A stretch of DNA of 64,000 bases from Flavobacterium akiainvivens (GCF_001278115.1 NZ_LIYD01000005.1:309906-373905), one strand, 5' to 3'. Numbered from the stretch's first letter, positions 52,312-61,493 are shown. The notes: a model not told the origin generated them from the letters alone. Translations and numbers: made by a program.

Positions 52312-53661
52312 TTAAGGCTGAATACCCAGGTAATTAGACGGTGTAATCTTAAGTAGTTCCTCTTTAACAGCATCGCTAATGTTAAGTGTACCTATAAAAT
52401 TGTGAATTGCATTCTTGTCAATAACCGTGTTGGTACGTGTAAGGTCTTTAAGCGCCTCATACGGGTTAGGATAAGCCTCACGGCGTAGTATAGTTTGGAT
52501 AGCCTCTGCCACAACAGCCCAGTTTTTTTCAAGGTCTTCGGCAAATTTATCTGCATTAAGCAACAGTTTATTAAGACCTTTAAGGGTGGCTTCAAAAGCA
52601 ATGATGGTATGGCCAATTGGCACACCCACATTCCTTAAAACAGTACTATCAGTAAGGTCGCGCTGAAGGCGTGAAATAGGCAGTTTTGCTGCAAGGTGCT
52701 CAAACAGGGCGTTGGCTATACCCAGGTTGCCTTCAGAATTTTCAAAATCAATAGGGTTAACCTTGTGTGGCATGGCCGATGAGCCTATTTCGCCGGCTTT
52801 TATTTTTTGCTTGAAGTAATCCATAGATACGTACGTCCAGATATCGCGGTCAAGGTCAATAAGGATGTTGTTGATGCGCTTAAGGGCATCAAAAAATGCT
52901 GCAAAATGGTCGTAATGTTCAATTTGCGTAGTAGGGAACGAGTGTTGCAGGCCAAGTGTACCTTCAACAAAATCGCCACCAAACTTGCGCCAGTCGGTTT
53001 GCGGATAGGCTATAAAGTGTGCGTTAAAGTTACCGGTAGCACCGCCAAATTTTGCTGCAAACGGCACGTTGAACAGCAGGCGCAGCTGTTCTTCAAGGCG
53101 CTCTACAAACACCAGTATTTCTTTACCAAGGCGGGTAGGAGAGGCTGGCTGGCCGTGTGTGCGTGCCAGCATGGGTACATCGGCCCACTCTATGCTAAGT
53201 TCTTTCAGTTTTGCGATAACAGCGATAAGCGACGGCATATATACTTTTTCAAACGCTTCTTTTGTAGAAAGCGGTATTGCAGTATTATTGATATCCTGGC
53301 TGGTAAGGCCAAAATGTATGAATTCTTTATACTGGTCTAAACCAAGGGTGTCAAAGGCTTTTTTAATGAAGTATTCAACCGCCTTAACATCGTGGTTTGT
53401 GGTTTTTTCAATGTCTTTTATGCTTTGCGCATCTTCTGAATTGAAATTGCGGTAAATATCGCGCAGGGGCTCAAAAGTGGCTTTATCTATGGCTGAAAGT
53501 TGTGGCAGGGGTAATTCGCAAAGGGCAATAAAATACTCTACCTCTACAAGTACGCGGTATTTTATAAGGGCTTCTTCCGAAAAATAAGAGCTAAGGGCTT
53601 GTGTTTTACTCCTGTATCGGCCATCAATAGGCGATATGGCATTCAGTTCAGATAATTGCAT
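52312..53661 (-). CDS. purB: adenylosuccinate lyase
   Basis: The 449-residue protein belongs to the fumarase/aspartase superfamily: LNAISPIDGRYRSKTQALSSYFSEEALIKYRVLVEVEY at the start, FGLTSQDINNTAIPL, ARTHGQPASPTRLGKEI, and the signature GEIGSSAMPHKVNPIDFENSEGN. It catalyses two fumarate-releasing steps of purine synthesis (SAICAR to AICAR and adenylosuccinate to AMP). The gene is monocistronic, with a -7 box TATATTTG at 53697-53690. Confidence 0.97.
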   Translation of the reverse strand: MQLSELNAISPIDGRYRSKTQALSSYFSEEALIKYRVLVEVEYFIALCELPLPQLSAIDKATFEPLRDIYRNFNSEDAQSIKDIEKTTNHDVKAVEYFIKKAFDTLGLDQYKEFIHFGLTSQDINNTAIPLSTKEAFEKVYMPSLIAVIAKLKELSIEWADVPMLARTHGQPASPTRLGKEILVFVERLEEQLRLLFNVPFAAKFGGATGNFNAHFIAYPQTDWRKFGGDFVEGTLGLQHSFPTTQIEHYDHFAAFFDALKRINNILIDLDRDIWTYVSMDYFKQKIKAGEIGSSAMPHKVNPIDFENSEGNLGIANALFEHLAAKLPISRLQRDLTDSTVLRNVGVPIGHTIIAFEATLKGLNKLLLNADKFAEDLEKNWAVVAEAIQTILRREAYPNPYEALKDLTRTNTVIDKNAIHNFIGTLNISDAVKEELLKITPSNYLGIQP

Positions 53662-53689
53662 AAATATTGTGTTGTTGTATTTATGCGCG

Positions 53690-53697
53690 CAAATATA
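53690..53697 (-). promoter_or_regulatory. -7 box TATATTTG for purB
   Basis: It is an exact TAnnTTTG match on the minus strand, 29 bp before the purB start. Confidence 0.5.
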
Positions 53698-53724
53698 AGG
53701 TTTTTAAGCTAACTGGCAATATAC

Positions 53725-54093
53725 TTAATCTACATACCATTCAAAAACTACCGATAACATTGTTATAAATGATGCAAGGTGAAACAGGGCTCCCCAAACC
53801 TTTATTTTTTGCAACGGTTCTTTTTCTTTGATAAAGAAATGTACTGTTAGCATTATAAGCCACGGTAATAGTGAAAGAATCCAGGCCGAAAATGTAATAT
53901 GAATCAATGGGTTATAGTAATTGTATAAACCGGAATATTTTGGATCTGGGTTGCCATAAGTAGGTAAATGCCCTGTGTTGTATGCAGTGTGGAAATAAAA
54001 GGTAAGTAACGGGATAATAAATAGTAGCGGGAATATGCTGATAATGTAAAAAGCAATTCTCCAGATTTTCATAAGTTGAGGATTAGTTATCAT
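53725..54093 (-). CDS. small integral membrane protein of unknown function
   Basis: The 122-residue protein has three predicted membrane helices: IAFYIISIFPLLFIIPLLTFYF near 11-32, ITFSAWILSLLPWLIMLTVHFF near 67-88, and LFHLASFITMLSVVFEW at the end. No family is recognised. The coding probability rests on length, the regular hydrophobic pattern, and its filling the gap between purB and the divergent peptidase gene. Confidence 0.6.
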   Translation of the reverse strand: MITNPQLMKIWRIAFYIISIFPLLFIIPLLTFYFHTAYNTGHLPTYGNPDPKYSGLYNYYNPLIHITFSAWILSLLPWLIMLTVHFFIKEKEPLQKIKVWGALFHLASFITMLSVVFEWYVD

Positions 54094-54177
54094 TATAACC
54101 TGTATACACGATAAAAATTGTTGTATAATGGTATTTGATTTACAAAATAATTACATTGCGGCAATCAATCAAACAAA

Positions 54178-55305
54178 ATGTACAAATACCTTTTATTATT
54201 CGCCTTTGTTTCAGTAAACGCCCAAATTAAACCAGATATTTCTGCCCGTGTAGACACTACTGATGTAAACGTTAATAAAGTGTACCACCTTTATAGTGAT
54301 TATATTAGCTCAAGGCCGGATAGTGTTTATGCTAATCCGTACTGGAACGAAACTGAATTGAAGCGTTTTACAGATAATGGTTTCCAGCCTGATATGGGAG
54401 TGATTATGGGCACTTTTAACTTTGAAGAAAACAGCCTGTACTATTTTAAACCTAAAATACTGCAGATAGATAAGGTAGAAGAGGGGCGCTACCAGATTAA
54501 AACCATCTTTATGAACGACAGTATTGACAAAGATTATGCTTTTTATAATCCTATGGCTATTCACCGGTTATATGCGGTAGAAGGCATTAATGGTGCTTAT
54601 AAGCTTGAAAATACTATGAGTTATGATACCCGTAACTGGAAAGTGTATCACTACAAGTTTATAAAATATGTGGTGCACCCTGATTGTGTTTTTAATAAAA
54701 AGAAAGCCAAGAAAGCGCTTGCTTTTTGCGAGAATACCATAAAACAGTTTAAAATTGAGGTATCCGGGCCTATTACGTATTATATAACGCCAAATTCTGA
54801 TGCGCTGGGAAGGTTGTTTAATTATGATTACTGGCTTTCTTACGGAACAGGGCGTGCTTTAAAAAAGTTCATGGAACTTTATACGGCTTTTGGTAATGAG
54901 GATTATGACCATGAGTTTGTACACCTTTTATTTCCTGATGGCAAAAGGCCTTTTATAATTAACGAAGGTATTGCCACATGGCTGGGAGGGCCGGGTTATG
55001 ATGAAACGTTTGAGGAGGCTCTTTTGAAATTTTCCGGAGATATAAAAAGTAATGCCGCCCTGACTGTAATGGATATTTTAGAAAATCGTTACAGGAATCA
55101 ATATGACAATTCGCCATTGTATGTAACCGGTGCCGTTATTTGTAAGTTGGCATATGAAAAATATGGGCTGGATGGGCTTAATAAAGTATTGAATTGTGGC
55201 GAAACCATAACCGACCTGCAAAATGTTTTGGCTGGTTTATACGGTACGTCTTATGAAAATATAGACCGGATTGTAATGGATTATATACGTAATTATAAGC
55301 CCTGA
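54178..55305 (+). CDS. exported gluzincin-like metallopeptidase (HEFVH) of unknown role
   Basis: The 375-residue protein has a signal peptide (MYKYLLLFAFVSVNAQ), an N-terminal beta-rich region, and a zinc-peptidase motif DHEFVHLLF (His245, Glu246, His249). RPFIINEGIATWLGG follows, with Glu263 as the likely third ligand. This HExxH then NEG-A-W pattern is that of the peptidase MA-like/gluzincin group. Substrate and partners are unknown. Its stop overlaps that of the convergent sirtuin by 13 bp. Confidence 0.7.
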   Translation: MYKYLLLFAFVSVNAQIKPDISARVDTTDVNVNKVYHLYSDYISSRPDSVYANPYWNETELKRFTDNGFQPDMGVIMGTFNFEENSLYYFKPKILQIDKVEEGRYQIKTIFMNDSIDKDYAFYNPMAIHRLYAVEGINGAYKLENTMSYDTRNWKVYHYKFIKYVVHPDCVFNKKKAKKALAFCENTIKQFKIEVSGPITYYITPNSDALGRLFNYDYWLSYGTGRALKKFMELYTAFGNEDYDHEFVHLLFPDGKRPFIINEGIATWLGGPGYDETFEEALLKFSGDIKSNAALTVMDILENRYRNQYDNSPLYVTGAVICKLAYEKYGLDGLNKVLNCGETITDLQNVLAGLYGTSYENIDRIVMDYIRNYKP

Positions 55306-55985
55306 TTCAGCCTTTGTCTCACAACTTCTATACCCTCACTTGCTTTCATTGCCAAAACTTCAAGTTCATTACGAAGGTTGGGGATGCTTACCGGCTTGGG
55401 GTCAACATAAAATATTTTAGCAGATGGCTTAGCAAAATCCATAAGCCCCGCAGCAGGATATACCTGTAATGATGTGCCTATTACCACTACATAATCAGCC
55501 TGCTCTACAATACCAACTGCCTCTTCAATGGCAGGTACGGCCTCGCCAAACCATACTATATGCGGACGTAGTTGCTTGCCGGTTGTGGGGTGCAGCTGGC
55601 CTAAAGAAATGTCCTCTTTCCAGTCTATGACTGAATCATATTGTACCGTACAGCGTGCTTTTAGCAGTTCGCCATGCAGGTGTAGTACGTGGGTGCTGCC
55701 GGCACGTTCGTGCAGGTCGTCTACGTTTTGGGTAATGATGGTTACCTCAAAGTCTTTTTCAAGCTCGGCTGCTATTATGTGGGCTTTATTAGGTAGTACC
55801 TCAAACAACTGGCGGCGGCGCTTGTTGTAAAAATCCAGTACCAGAGCCGGGTTTGCCCTAAAACCTTCGGGAGAGGCTACCTCCATTACATCATGACCTT
55901 CCCATAGCCCGCCCGCATCGCGAAAAGTACTCACACCGCTTTCGGCGCTAATGCCTGCGCCCGATAGTATTACCAGTTTCTTCAT
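55293..55985 (-). CDS. cobB: NAD-dependent protein deacylase (sirtuin, class III-like)
   Basis: The start at 55985 gives MKKLVILSGAGISAESGVSTFRD, the NAD-binding opening. ITQNVDDLHERAGS, HLHGELL (catalytic His), RPHIVWFGE and IGTSLQVYPAAGL follow. DFYNKRR carries the YxxR pair that marks class III sirtuins able to remove acidic acyl groups. The segment that usually holds four zinc-binding cysteines contains only one (KARCTVQYDSVIDW, then none), and it is the only Cys in the protein. The long frame from 56000 adds five residues without support. Confidence 0.9.
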   Translation of the reverse strand: MKKLVILSGAGISAESGVSTFRDAGGLWEGHDVMEVASPEGFRANPALVLDFYNKRRRQLFEVLPNKAHIIAAELEKDFEVTIITQNVDDLHERAGSTHVLHLHGELLKARCTVQYDSVIDWKEDISLGQLHPTTGKQLRPHIVWFGEAVPAIEEAVGIVEQADYVVVIGTSLQVYPAAGLMDFAKPSAKIFYVDPKPVSIPNLRNELEVLAMKASEGIEVVRQRLNQGL

Positions 55986-56006
55986 AACCAAATATACCAA
56001 ATAAAA

Positions 56007-56071
56007 TTTGCCACGAATTACACTAATTCAACGAATTTTAGTTCGTGAAAATTAGTGTAATTCGTGGCAAA
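56007..56071. repeat. 65-bp REP-like inverted repeat
   Basis: A 22-base arm at 56007-56028 (begins TTTGCCACGAATTACAC) is perfectly complementary to 56050-56071 (ends TTCGTGGCAAA). The loop contains a second short stem, ACGAA/TTCGT. It lies between two co-directional genes. The CACGAATTACAC/GTGTAATTCGTG theme resembles dispersed intergenic repeats of flavobacteria (from memory, unchecked). It may also act as a terminator or mRNA stabiliser. Confidence 0.8.
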
Positions 56072-56085
56072 ATAATTTTAATGCT

Positions 56086-56874
56086 TTATATCTGTCCTAA
56101 AGTATACAGCTGGTCAAGCGTAGGTGATTTGCTACCGCCCGCAGGCTCAAGTGTTATACCAAAGCCCTGAACGCCGTCAAAGTTATCTACTTTAAACACG
56201 CCGCTTGTGTTGCCTGCATCGCTCAATACGCCAATACTGTTTGGTGTAAGTGGGTTAAACTGAAGCGCCCACATCTGGTACACCTTACCTTCAGGTGCTT
56301 TTGGCAGCCCGCTTATATCTACATATACCTCTTTTTTACCGGTATTCATATACACGGTTGCATAGGCCTGGGGTGCGACTTCCTGACCGGCAAGCGGAAC
56401 CACTTTGTTGCCCTTATCGCGTAATACATTAAGTGCCGTTGCGTTTTGGTTGTTGGTTTTTTCAAGGTTGGCCAGCAATTCCTGGAAACGGGTACTTTGC
56501 ACGCTAACCTTGTTAAGTTCTTCGTTTGCTTGGTTGTATTTATAGTACTGTATGCCCATGCCAAACATAAGCAGTACAGCCGCTGCCCAGCCAATATATG
56601 GCGCTATGCCACGCTTAGGCTCTAACTGCACTACCTCACGCTCACTGTATTTTTCTATAAGCTTCTGCCTGATTTTTTCATAATTAGCAGATGACAGGTG
56701 TGGTGATACTACATAAGAAAGGTTTATTACAGCCTTTTCTATAGATAGTATCTCACTTTGTACACTTTCGTGTTCATCGGCCATTTTTTTAACCTCAAGG
56801 TTTTCGGTTTCGCTTAAAAGGCCAAACACATAAAGCTCGAGTATGCCTGATTGTATATATTCCTGGGTTTCCAT
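56086..56874 (-). CDS. anti-sigma factor with RskA-like C-terminal domain
   Basis: The 262-residue protein has an N-terminal cytoplasmic helical domain (about 1-85), one membrane helix (GIAPYIGWAAAVLLMFGMGIQYY near 90-110), a coiled periplasmic segment, and the RskA/DUF2337-like beta domain (VYVDISGLPKAPEGKVYQMWAL, GVFKVDNFDGVQGFGITLEPAGG). It abuts the ECF sigma gene with no gap (stop 56875, start 56874), so it should hold that sigma factor inactive at the membrane until an envelope signal is sensed. Confidence 0.88.
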   Translation of the reverse strand: METQEYIQSGILELYVFGLLSETENLEVKKMADEHESVQSEILSIEKAVINLSYVVSPHLSSANYEKIRQKLIEKYSEREVVQLEPKRGIAPYIGWAAAVLLMFGMGIQYYKYNQANEELNKVSVQSTRFQELLANLEKTNNQNATALNVLRDKGNKVVPLAGQEVAPQAYATVYMNTGKKEVYVDISGLPKAPEGKVYQMWALQFNPLTPNSIGVLSDAGNTSGVFKVDNFDGVQGFGITLEPAGGSKSPTLDQLYTLGQI

Positions 56875-57405
56875 TTATACCTGTAAATAAGTCCTGAGTT
56901 CATTCATGCAATTCCTGTTCTGCGTCTTTACGGTACCCAGCGGTATTTCAAGCTCTTCGCTTGCTTCCTGCTGTGTGTAGCCCTTAAAAAAGAGCAGGTC
57001 TATAAGGCGGATGCATTTAGGCTTTAGCTTGTTTATAAAGTCGCGTATGCCTATTGCATCTATCTTGTTTACCACACTTGTATTGTGGTCAAGAATATGT
57101 ACGAAATTATCAGAAGAGAGGTTTTTAGAGCTGTTTTTGTGGCCCTTAGAACGCAGCTTATCTATAGCGGCGTTGCGCGAAATATTAAGTATCCAGGTAA
57201 AAAATCGGCCTTTACTTTCATTATAGCTGTCTATGCCTTTCCATATTTTTACAAAAACTTCCTGTAGTACATCTTCGCTTTCTTCCTTGTCTTTTAGGAT
57301 ATTGAAGATAATACCATACAGGTTTTTAGAATACATATCATACAATGTGGTAAATGCTTTGCCGTCTTTTTTATAAATTTGCTCCAGTAGTTGTTCCTGT
57401 GTCAT
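56875..57405 (-). CDS. ECF RNA polymerase sigma factor
   Basis: The ATG at 57405 (MTQEQLLEQIYKKDGKAFTTLYDMYSKNLYGI) gives 176 residues; an earlier TTG at 57438 is less likely. Region 2 contains EESEDVLQEVFVKIWKGIDSYNESKGRFFTWILNISRNAAIDKLR. Region 4 has LIDLLFFKGYTQQEASEELEIPLGTVKTQNRNCMNELR, a typical ECF HTH. It directs polymerase to a small regulon and is paired with the anti-sigma factor immediately downstream. Confidence 0.93.
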   Translation of the reverse strand: MTQEQLLEQIYKKDGKAFTTLYDMYSKNLYGIIFNILKDKEESEDVLQEVFVKIWKGIDSYNESKGRFFTWILNISRNAAIDKLRSKGHKNSSKNLSSDNFVHILDHNTSVVNKIDAIGIRDFINKLKPKCIRLIDLLFFKGYTQQEASEELEIPLGTVKTQNRNCMNELRTYLQV

Positions 57406-57462
57406 TAGTCGGTTTTTGGTTACAACTAATGTACACAATTTATTTAAGACTACAATTTATAA

Positions 57463-58134
57463 ATGAAAGATATCCAACTTACCCGTTACCTTAATTACCT
57501 TGAAAACTTTATAACCGAAAACCGCCGCGATACTTTTTTGCGCATATTGGCGCAGCGCAGCAGGCATTTTACAGTAGCTATACAGGATATTTTTCAGTTG
57601 CATAATACCAGCGCCGTATTGCGTACCTGCGAGGTTTTTGGTGTCCAGGAATTAAATGTAATAGAGGAGAAGATGGGCAAAACCATAGATAAGGAAATTG
57701 CCCTTGGTGCCCAAAAGTGGGTAGATGTTAATCGGTTTGCTTCTACAGCCCGGTGTATATCTGACTTGAAACAGCAAGGATATCGCATTATTGCTACTAC
57801 ACCTCATGAAGACTCATGCTACCTTGATGATTTTGATGTAACAACACCTTTTGCTTTATTTTTTGGGACGGAAATTGACGGCCTGACTGATGAAGTACTT
57901 AAAAATGCCGATGGTTTTTTAAAAATACCAATGTTGGGTTTTACCGAAAGCCTTAATATATCTTCTTCGGCAGCAATAATTATTCAGCATTTGAGCGGTA
58001 AAATTAGAAAGGCAGAAGATATCAATTGGCAACTTACAGAGCAGCAGGTGCTTGAAAAGCGCATTGACTGGGCCGAGAAATCTATTAAGGATATCGACTT
58101 TGTAAAAAGCAGGTATATTCCTGAAGAAGCTTAG
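57463..58134 (+). CDS. TrmH-type tRNA/rRNA ribose methyltransferase (SPOUT)
   Basis: The 223-residue protein has the three SpoU motifs in order: NTSAVLRTCEVFGV, FGTEIDGLTDEVL and ESLNISSSAAIIIQHL. An N-terminal extension of 35 residues (RYLNYLENFITENRRDTFLRILAQRS) resembles TrmH of other bacteria, which methylates the ribose of G18 in tRNA using S-adenosylmethionine. The exact target is inferred. It diverges from the ECF sigma gene, and its TAG stop overlaps the stop of the convergent downstream gene (58131-58134). Confidence 0.9.
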   Translation: MKDIQLTRYLNYLENFITENRRDTFLRILAQRSRHFTVAIQDIFQLHNTSAVLRTCEVFGVQELNVIEEKMGKTIDKEIALGAQKWVDVNRFASTARCISDLKQQGYRIIATTPHEDSCYLDDFDVTTPFALFFGTEIDGLTDEVLKNADGFLKIPMLGFTESLNISSSAAIIIQHLSGKIRKAEDINWQLTEQQVLEKRIDWAEKSIKDIDFVKSRYIPEEA

Positions 58135-58937
58135 TTAGAAGCTGAAGAACGGTTTACAGCCTTATATTCTTCATAGCAACCACTCACGGCATCCATAATC
58201 TGGAGGTCGTTAGCAGTATTAATAAATTCTTCCGAATAGTTACAGCGCTCAAGTATGTCGGTAATTTCCTGTTTGCTAACGCCAAGCAGGGCAGAAAGCG
58301 TTTCGCGGTCAAATTTTGAGGCAAGCGCATTGCGCACGGCATCATCCTTTTTCATTTCGCGTAGTCTGCGCATTTCATTACCTTTTTTACCAAAAGTATT
58401 ATGTAAAAGGTCAGCCGGGTTAAATACAGAACTCAATACACGGTTTACCGATGCGGCTGCACCTCCGGCACTTTCATAACCAATACCTAATGATGATATA
58501 TTGTAACGGAAAGCAGGTGGCTGTACCGGTGCCAGCTTGGCATCTACCTGAAGGTAGCCTGTAAGGTTGTAAGAGTTAATAACCACTTCTTCAAGTGTGT
58601 AAGCCTTTTCGGTAAGGGTAATTTTTACAGGGGCTGAGTTCTTAACCCAGTCATTAGTAACACGCACTTTTACAGATGTATAGCCAATAAATGAAATATG
58701 TATAGTATCATTAACAGCAGCTTCAAGAGTAAAATTACCTTTGGTATCGGTAAGGGTGCCTTTTACTTTGTTGATGTTTATGATATTAGCGCCTGATATA
58801 GGCAATAATGTATTGTCTGAAATTATGGTACCCGAAACCTCGGCAGGCTGTGCCTGTGCCGTAGTTGTGGGTTGAGTGGTTTGTGCTTCGCTTAAAAAAG
58901 GAAGCAATAAAAATAAAATAACTACAAAATACCTCAT
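58131..58937 (-). CDS. exported CarboxypepD_reg-like domain protein
   Basis: The start at 58937 yields MRYFVVILFLLLPFLSEAQ, a signal peptide; the longer frame from 58997 would add 20 residues before it. The 268-residue protein has a Thr/Gln/Ala linker, then the carboxypeptidase D regulatory-like fold (VSGTIISDNTLLPISGANI, VKGTLTDTKGNFTLEAAVNDTIHISFIGYTSVKVRV). A helical C-terminal half of unknown function follows (LSALLGVSKQEITDILERCNYSEEF). Such domains usually precede TonB barrels; here it stands alone. The function is unknown. Confidence 0.8.
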   Translation of the reverse strand: MRYFVVILFLLLPFLSEAQTTQPTTTAQAQPAEVSGTIISDNTLLPISGANIININKVKGTLTDTKGNFTLEAAVNDTIHISFIGYTSVKVRVTNDWVKNSAPVKITLTEKAYTLEEVVINSYNLTGYLQVDAKLAPVQPPAFRYNISSLGIGYESAGGAAASVNRVLSSVFNPADLLHNTFGKKGNEMRRLREMKKDDAVRNALASKFDRETLSALLGVSKQEITDILERCNYSEEFINTANDLQIMDAVSGCYEEYKAVNRSSASN

Positions 58938-59015
58938 TGGCTTGTTATGTATAGTAAAGGTAATAAACAAACGCGATATTTTGTAGTTATTATGCATAGT
59001 TGTTAAAATATTTTT

Positions 59016-60821
59016 TTAGCCCCTTCTTGGCTTCCTGTCGCGAGGTGCAGAATCGCTACGGCGTGGCGGACGGCCAGAACCCGAACCCGAACCACCTTCT
59101 CTTCTTCCACCACCTTTAAAGCCTTCTCCACGGCGCTCGCCCCTTGGCCCACCAAAGTTTCCTCCGCCACCACGGTTGTTGTGGTCGCGTCGGCGGTCGT
59201 TACGGCCACCATCGTTTTTAGAAACCTCTACATTTAGGCGACGGCCTTCAAGGTGCATGCTGTTTAGGGTATTCATTACCATATCAGCGTGCTCAGCATC
59301 GGTATTAAAGAAAGAGAAACCTTCTTTTACGTCAACTTTAAAGATATCGTCACGGCCAAGCCCAAGTGTATCACGAAGGAAATCTTTAAGGCTCATCCAG
59401 TCAAAATCATCGCGTGAGCCTATGTTTATAAAGTACCTTACGGCGCCATCTCCTCCACCGCTAAAGCTTTCCCTGCGGGTATCAGCTGTGCCTGCTTTTT
59501 GGGTAGAAAGGTCTTTGTTTTTCTTGTAGTAGTTAAGGAAACGGTTAAACTCTACCGATACCATTTTCTTGATAAGCTCTTCTTTGCTAAGGTCTTTCAT
59601 AACCTCATAAATTGCAGGAAGGTAAGAGTCTATTTCGTGGTCAACTTCTACATCATGTATTTTGTTTGCAAGGTGCAGTAGCTGTATCTCGCAAATTTCT
59701 ATACCAGACGGAATAGTTTTTTCCTCAAATTTTTGTTTGATGGTCTTTTCTATAGCGTGTATTTTCCTGATATCGCTTTTTGCAACAATAACAATAGAGG
59801 TGCCCAGTTTACCGGCACGGCCTGTACGGCCACTACGGTGGTTGTAGGTTTCTATATCATCAGGTAGCTGGTAGTTTATAACGTGCGTTACGTTGTCTAC
59901 GTCTATACCACGTGCAGCCACATCGGTAGCCACAAGCATTTGTATTTGCCTGCCACGGAATGATTTCATTACACCATCGCGTTGTGCCTGGCTAAGGTCG
60001 CCATGCAGGGCGGCAGCATTGTATCCGTCTTCAATAAGTTTTTCGGCTACAGCTTGTGTGTCGCGTTTTGTGCGGCAAAATACAACCGAGAAAATATCAG
60101 GGTTAGCATCTGCAAGGCGTTTAAGGGCTTCATAACGGTCGCGGCCTGCCACCACATAAAATTCGTGGGAAACAGTGCTTGAGCCAGAGTTTTTGTGGCC
60201 TACTGTAATTTCAAGCGGCTTGCGCATAAACTCGCGTGCTATGCGTGCCACTTCCTGCGGCATTGTAGCGCTGAAAAGCCAGGTGCTTTTTTCATCTGGG
60301 GTTGTAGACAGTATCGAAACGATATCGTCATAAAAGCCCATGTTTAGCATTTCGTCTGCCTCATCAAGAACGCAGAAATCAATTTTAGAAATGTCTACAA
60401 GGCCACGGTTTATCATGTCTTGCATACGGCCCGGGGTGGCAACAATAATTTGTGCGCCACGTTTAATTTCGCGAGCCTGGTCGTTAATGCTTGCGCCACC
60501 ATAAACAGCTACAGTGTGCAGGCCTTTAACGTATTTAGAATAAAGCTTAATTTCGTTTGTAATTTGCAGGCAAAGTTCCCGTGTGGGAGAGAGAATAAGC
60601 GCCTGAGTGTTCCTGCTCTCAGGGTCTAATTTTTGGATAAGCGGAAAACCGAATGCTGCGGTTTTACCTGTACCGGTTTGTGCAAGTGCAACCATGTCGG
60701 TATCCTTTTCCAATAATAGGGGAATCGCTTTCTCCTGGACTTCAGAGGGGTTCTCAAAGCCAAGATCGTTAACTGCCTTAACGAGCGCTTCATTTAACCC
60801 TAATTGTTCAAATTTGTTCAT
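59016..60821 (-). CDS. DEAD-box RNA helicase with DbpA-like and RGG tail
   Basis: The 601-residue protein contains all helicase motifs in order: Q-motif FENPSEVQEKAIPLL, AQTGTGKT (Lys53), PTRELCLQI, VLDEADEML, SATMP, VATDVAARGIDVDNV and HRSGRTGRAG. A DbpA-like RNA-binding domain follows (AVRYFINIGSRDDFDWMSLKDFL to LEGRRLNVEVSKND), then a Gly/Arg-rich tail of about 65 residues. It is likely involved in ribosome assembly or mRNA remodelling, as for DeaD/CsdA. A -7 box TACCTTTG lies at 60849-60842. Confidence 0.96.
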   Translation of the reverse strand: MNKFEQLGLNEALVKAVNDLGFENPSEVQEKAIPLLLEKDTDMVALAQTGTGKTAAFGFPLIQKLDPESRNTQALILSPTRELCLQITNEIKLYSKYVKGLHTVAVYGGASINDQAREIKRGAQIIVATPGRMQDMINRGLVDISKIDFCVLDEADEMLNMGFYDDIVSILSTTPDEKSTWLFSATMPQEVARIAREFMRKPLEITVGHKNSGSSTVSHEFYVVAGRDRYEALKRLADANPDIFSVVFCRTKRDTQAVAEKLIEDGYNAAALHGDLSQAQRDGVMKSFRGRQIQMLVATDVAARGIDVDNVTHVINYQLPDDIETYNHRSGRTGRAGKLGTSIVIVAKSDIRKIHAIEKTIKQKFEEKTIPSGIEICEIQLLHLANKIHDVEVDHEIDSYLPAIYEVMKDLSKEELIKKMVSVEFNRFLNYYKKNKDLSTQKAGTADTRRESFSGGGDGAVRYFINIGSRDDFDWMSLKDFLRDTLGLGRDDIFKVDVKEGFSFFNTDAEHADMVMNTLNSMHLEGRRLNVEVSKNDGGRNDRRRDHNNRGGGGNFGGPRGERRGEGFKGGGRREGGSGSGSGRPPRRSDSAPRDRKPRRG

Positions 60822-60841
60822 ATATGCTTTTAAATAAGCCG

Positions 60842-60849
60842 CAAAGGTA
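60842..60849 (-). promoter_or_regulatory. -7 box TACCTTTG for the DEAD-box helicase
   Basis: It is an exact TAnnTTTG match on the minus strand, 21 bp before the start codon. Confidence 0.5.
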
Positions 60850-60920
60850 CATTTTCTTAATCATATTAACTAATGAGGGTTACAGAATTATTTTTAAGAA
60901 AACGTTTGATTTTCAAAGGT

Positions 60921-61493
60921 TTATTTTTTAAGGAAATCAAGCAGCTGTTTTACGGCGCGTCCGCGATGGCTAAGCAGTGCTTTTTCAGCTAAAGAAATCT
61001 GTGCAAAAGTAAGGCTAAATCCTACAGGGATAAACACCGGGTCATAGCCAAATCCCTCAGTTCCGGCTTTCTCGAGAGTTATGTTTCCGTTTACAATTCC
61101 TGTAAAAAGATGTTGCGTTCCGTTAAGGTTTAGGGCTATAACGGTTTTAAAACGGGCAGCGCGGTTCTTGTTACCTGCAAGCTCAGTTAGAAGCTTGTCC
61201 ATATTGGCATTGGCGTCTTTTTCTTCGCCGGCATAGCGTGCACTGTAAACGCCGGGTGCACCGTTAAGGGCGTCTACTTCAAGGCCTGTATCATCGGCAA
61301 AGCAATCATAGCCATAGTGTTTGGTAACATAGTCGGCTTTTAAAATGGCATTACCCTCAATAGTATCGGCTGTTTCCGGGATATCTTCATGGCAGCCTAT
61401 GTCTTCAAGGCTTAGTAATTCAATTTCGGGCGGCAGCTGATGCCTTATTTCCTGTAGTTTGTTTTTGTTGTTTGATGCGAAAACGAGTTTCAT
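60921..61493 (-). CDS. rdgB: dITP/XTP pyrophosphatase
   Basis: The 190-residue protein is an ITPase (HAM1/RdgB): [51 protein letters not shown] and ALLSHRGRA are the signature segments. It hydrolyses non-canonical purine nucleoside triphosphates (dITP, XTP) to the monophosphate, cleaning the nucleotide pool. It is the last gene of an operon with three small membrane-protein genes upstream, with a 12-bp gap. Confidence 0.95.
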   Translation of the reverse strand: MKLVFASNNKNKLQEIRHQLPPEIELLSLEDIGCHEDIPETADTIEGNAILKADYVTKHYGYDCFADDTGLEVDALNGAPGVYSARYAGEEKDANANMDKLLTELAGNKNRAARFKTVIALNLNGTQHLFTGIVNGNITLEKAGTEGFGYDPVFIPVGFSLTFAQISLAEKALLSHRGRAVKQLLDFLKK

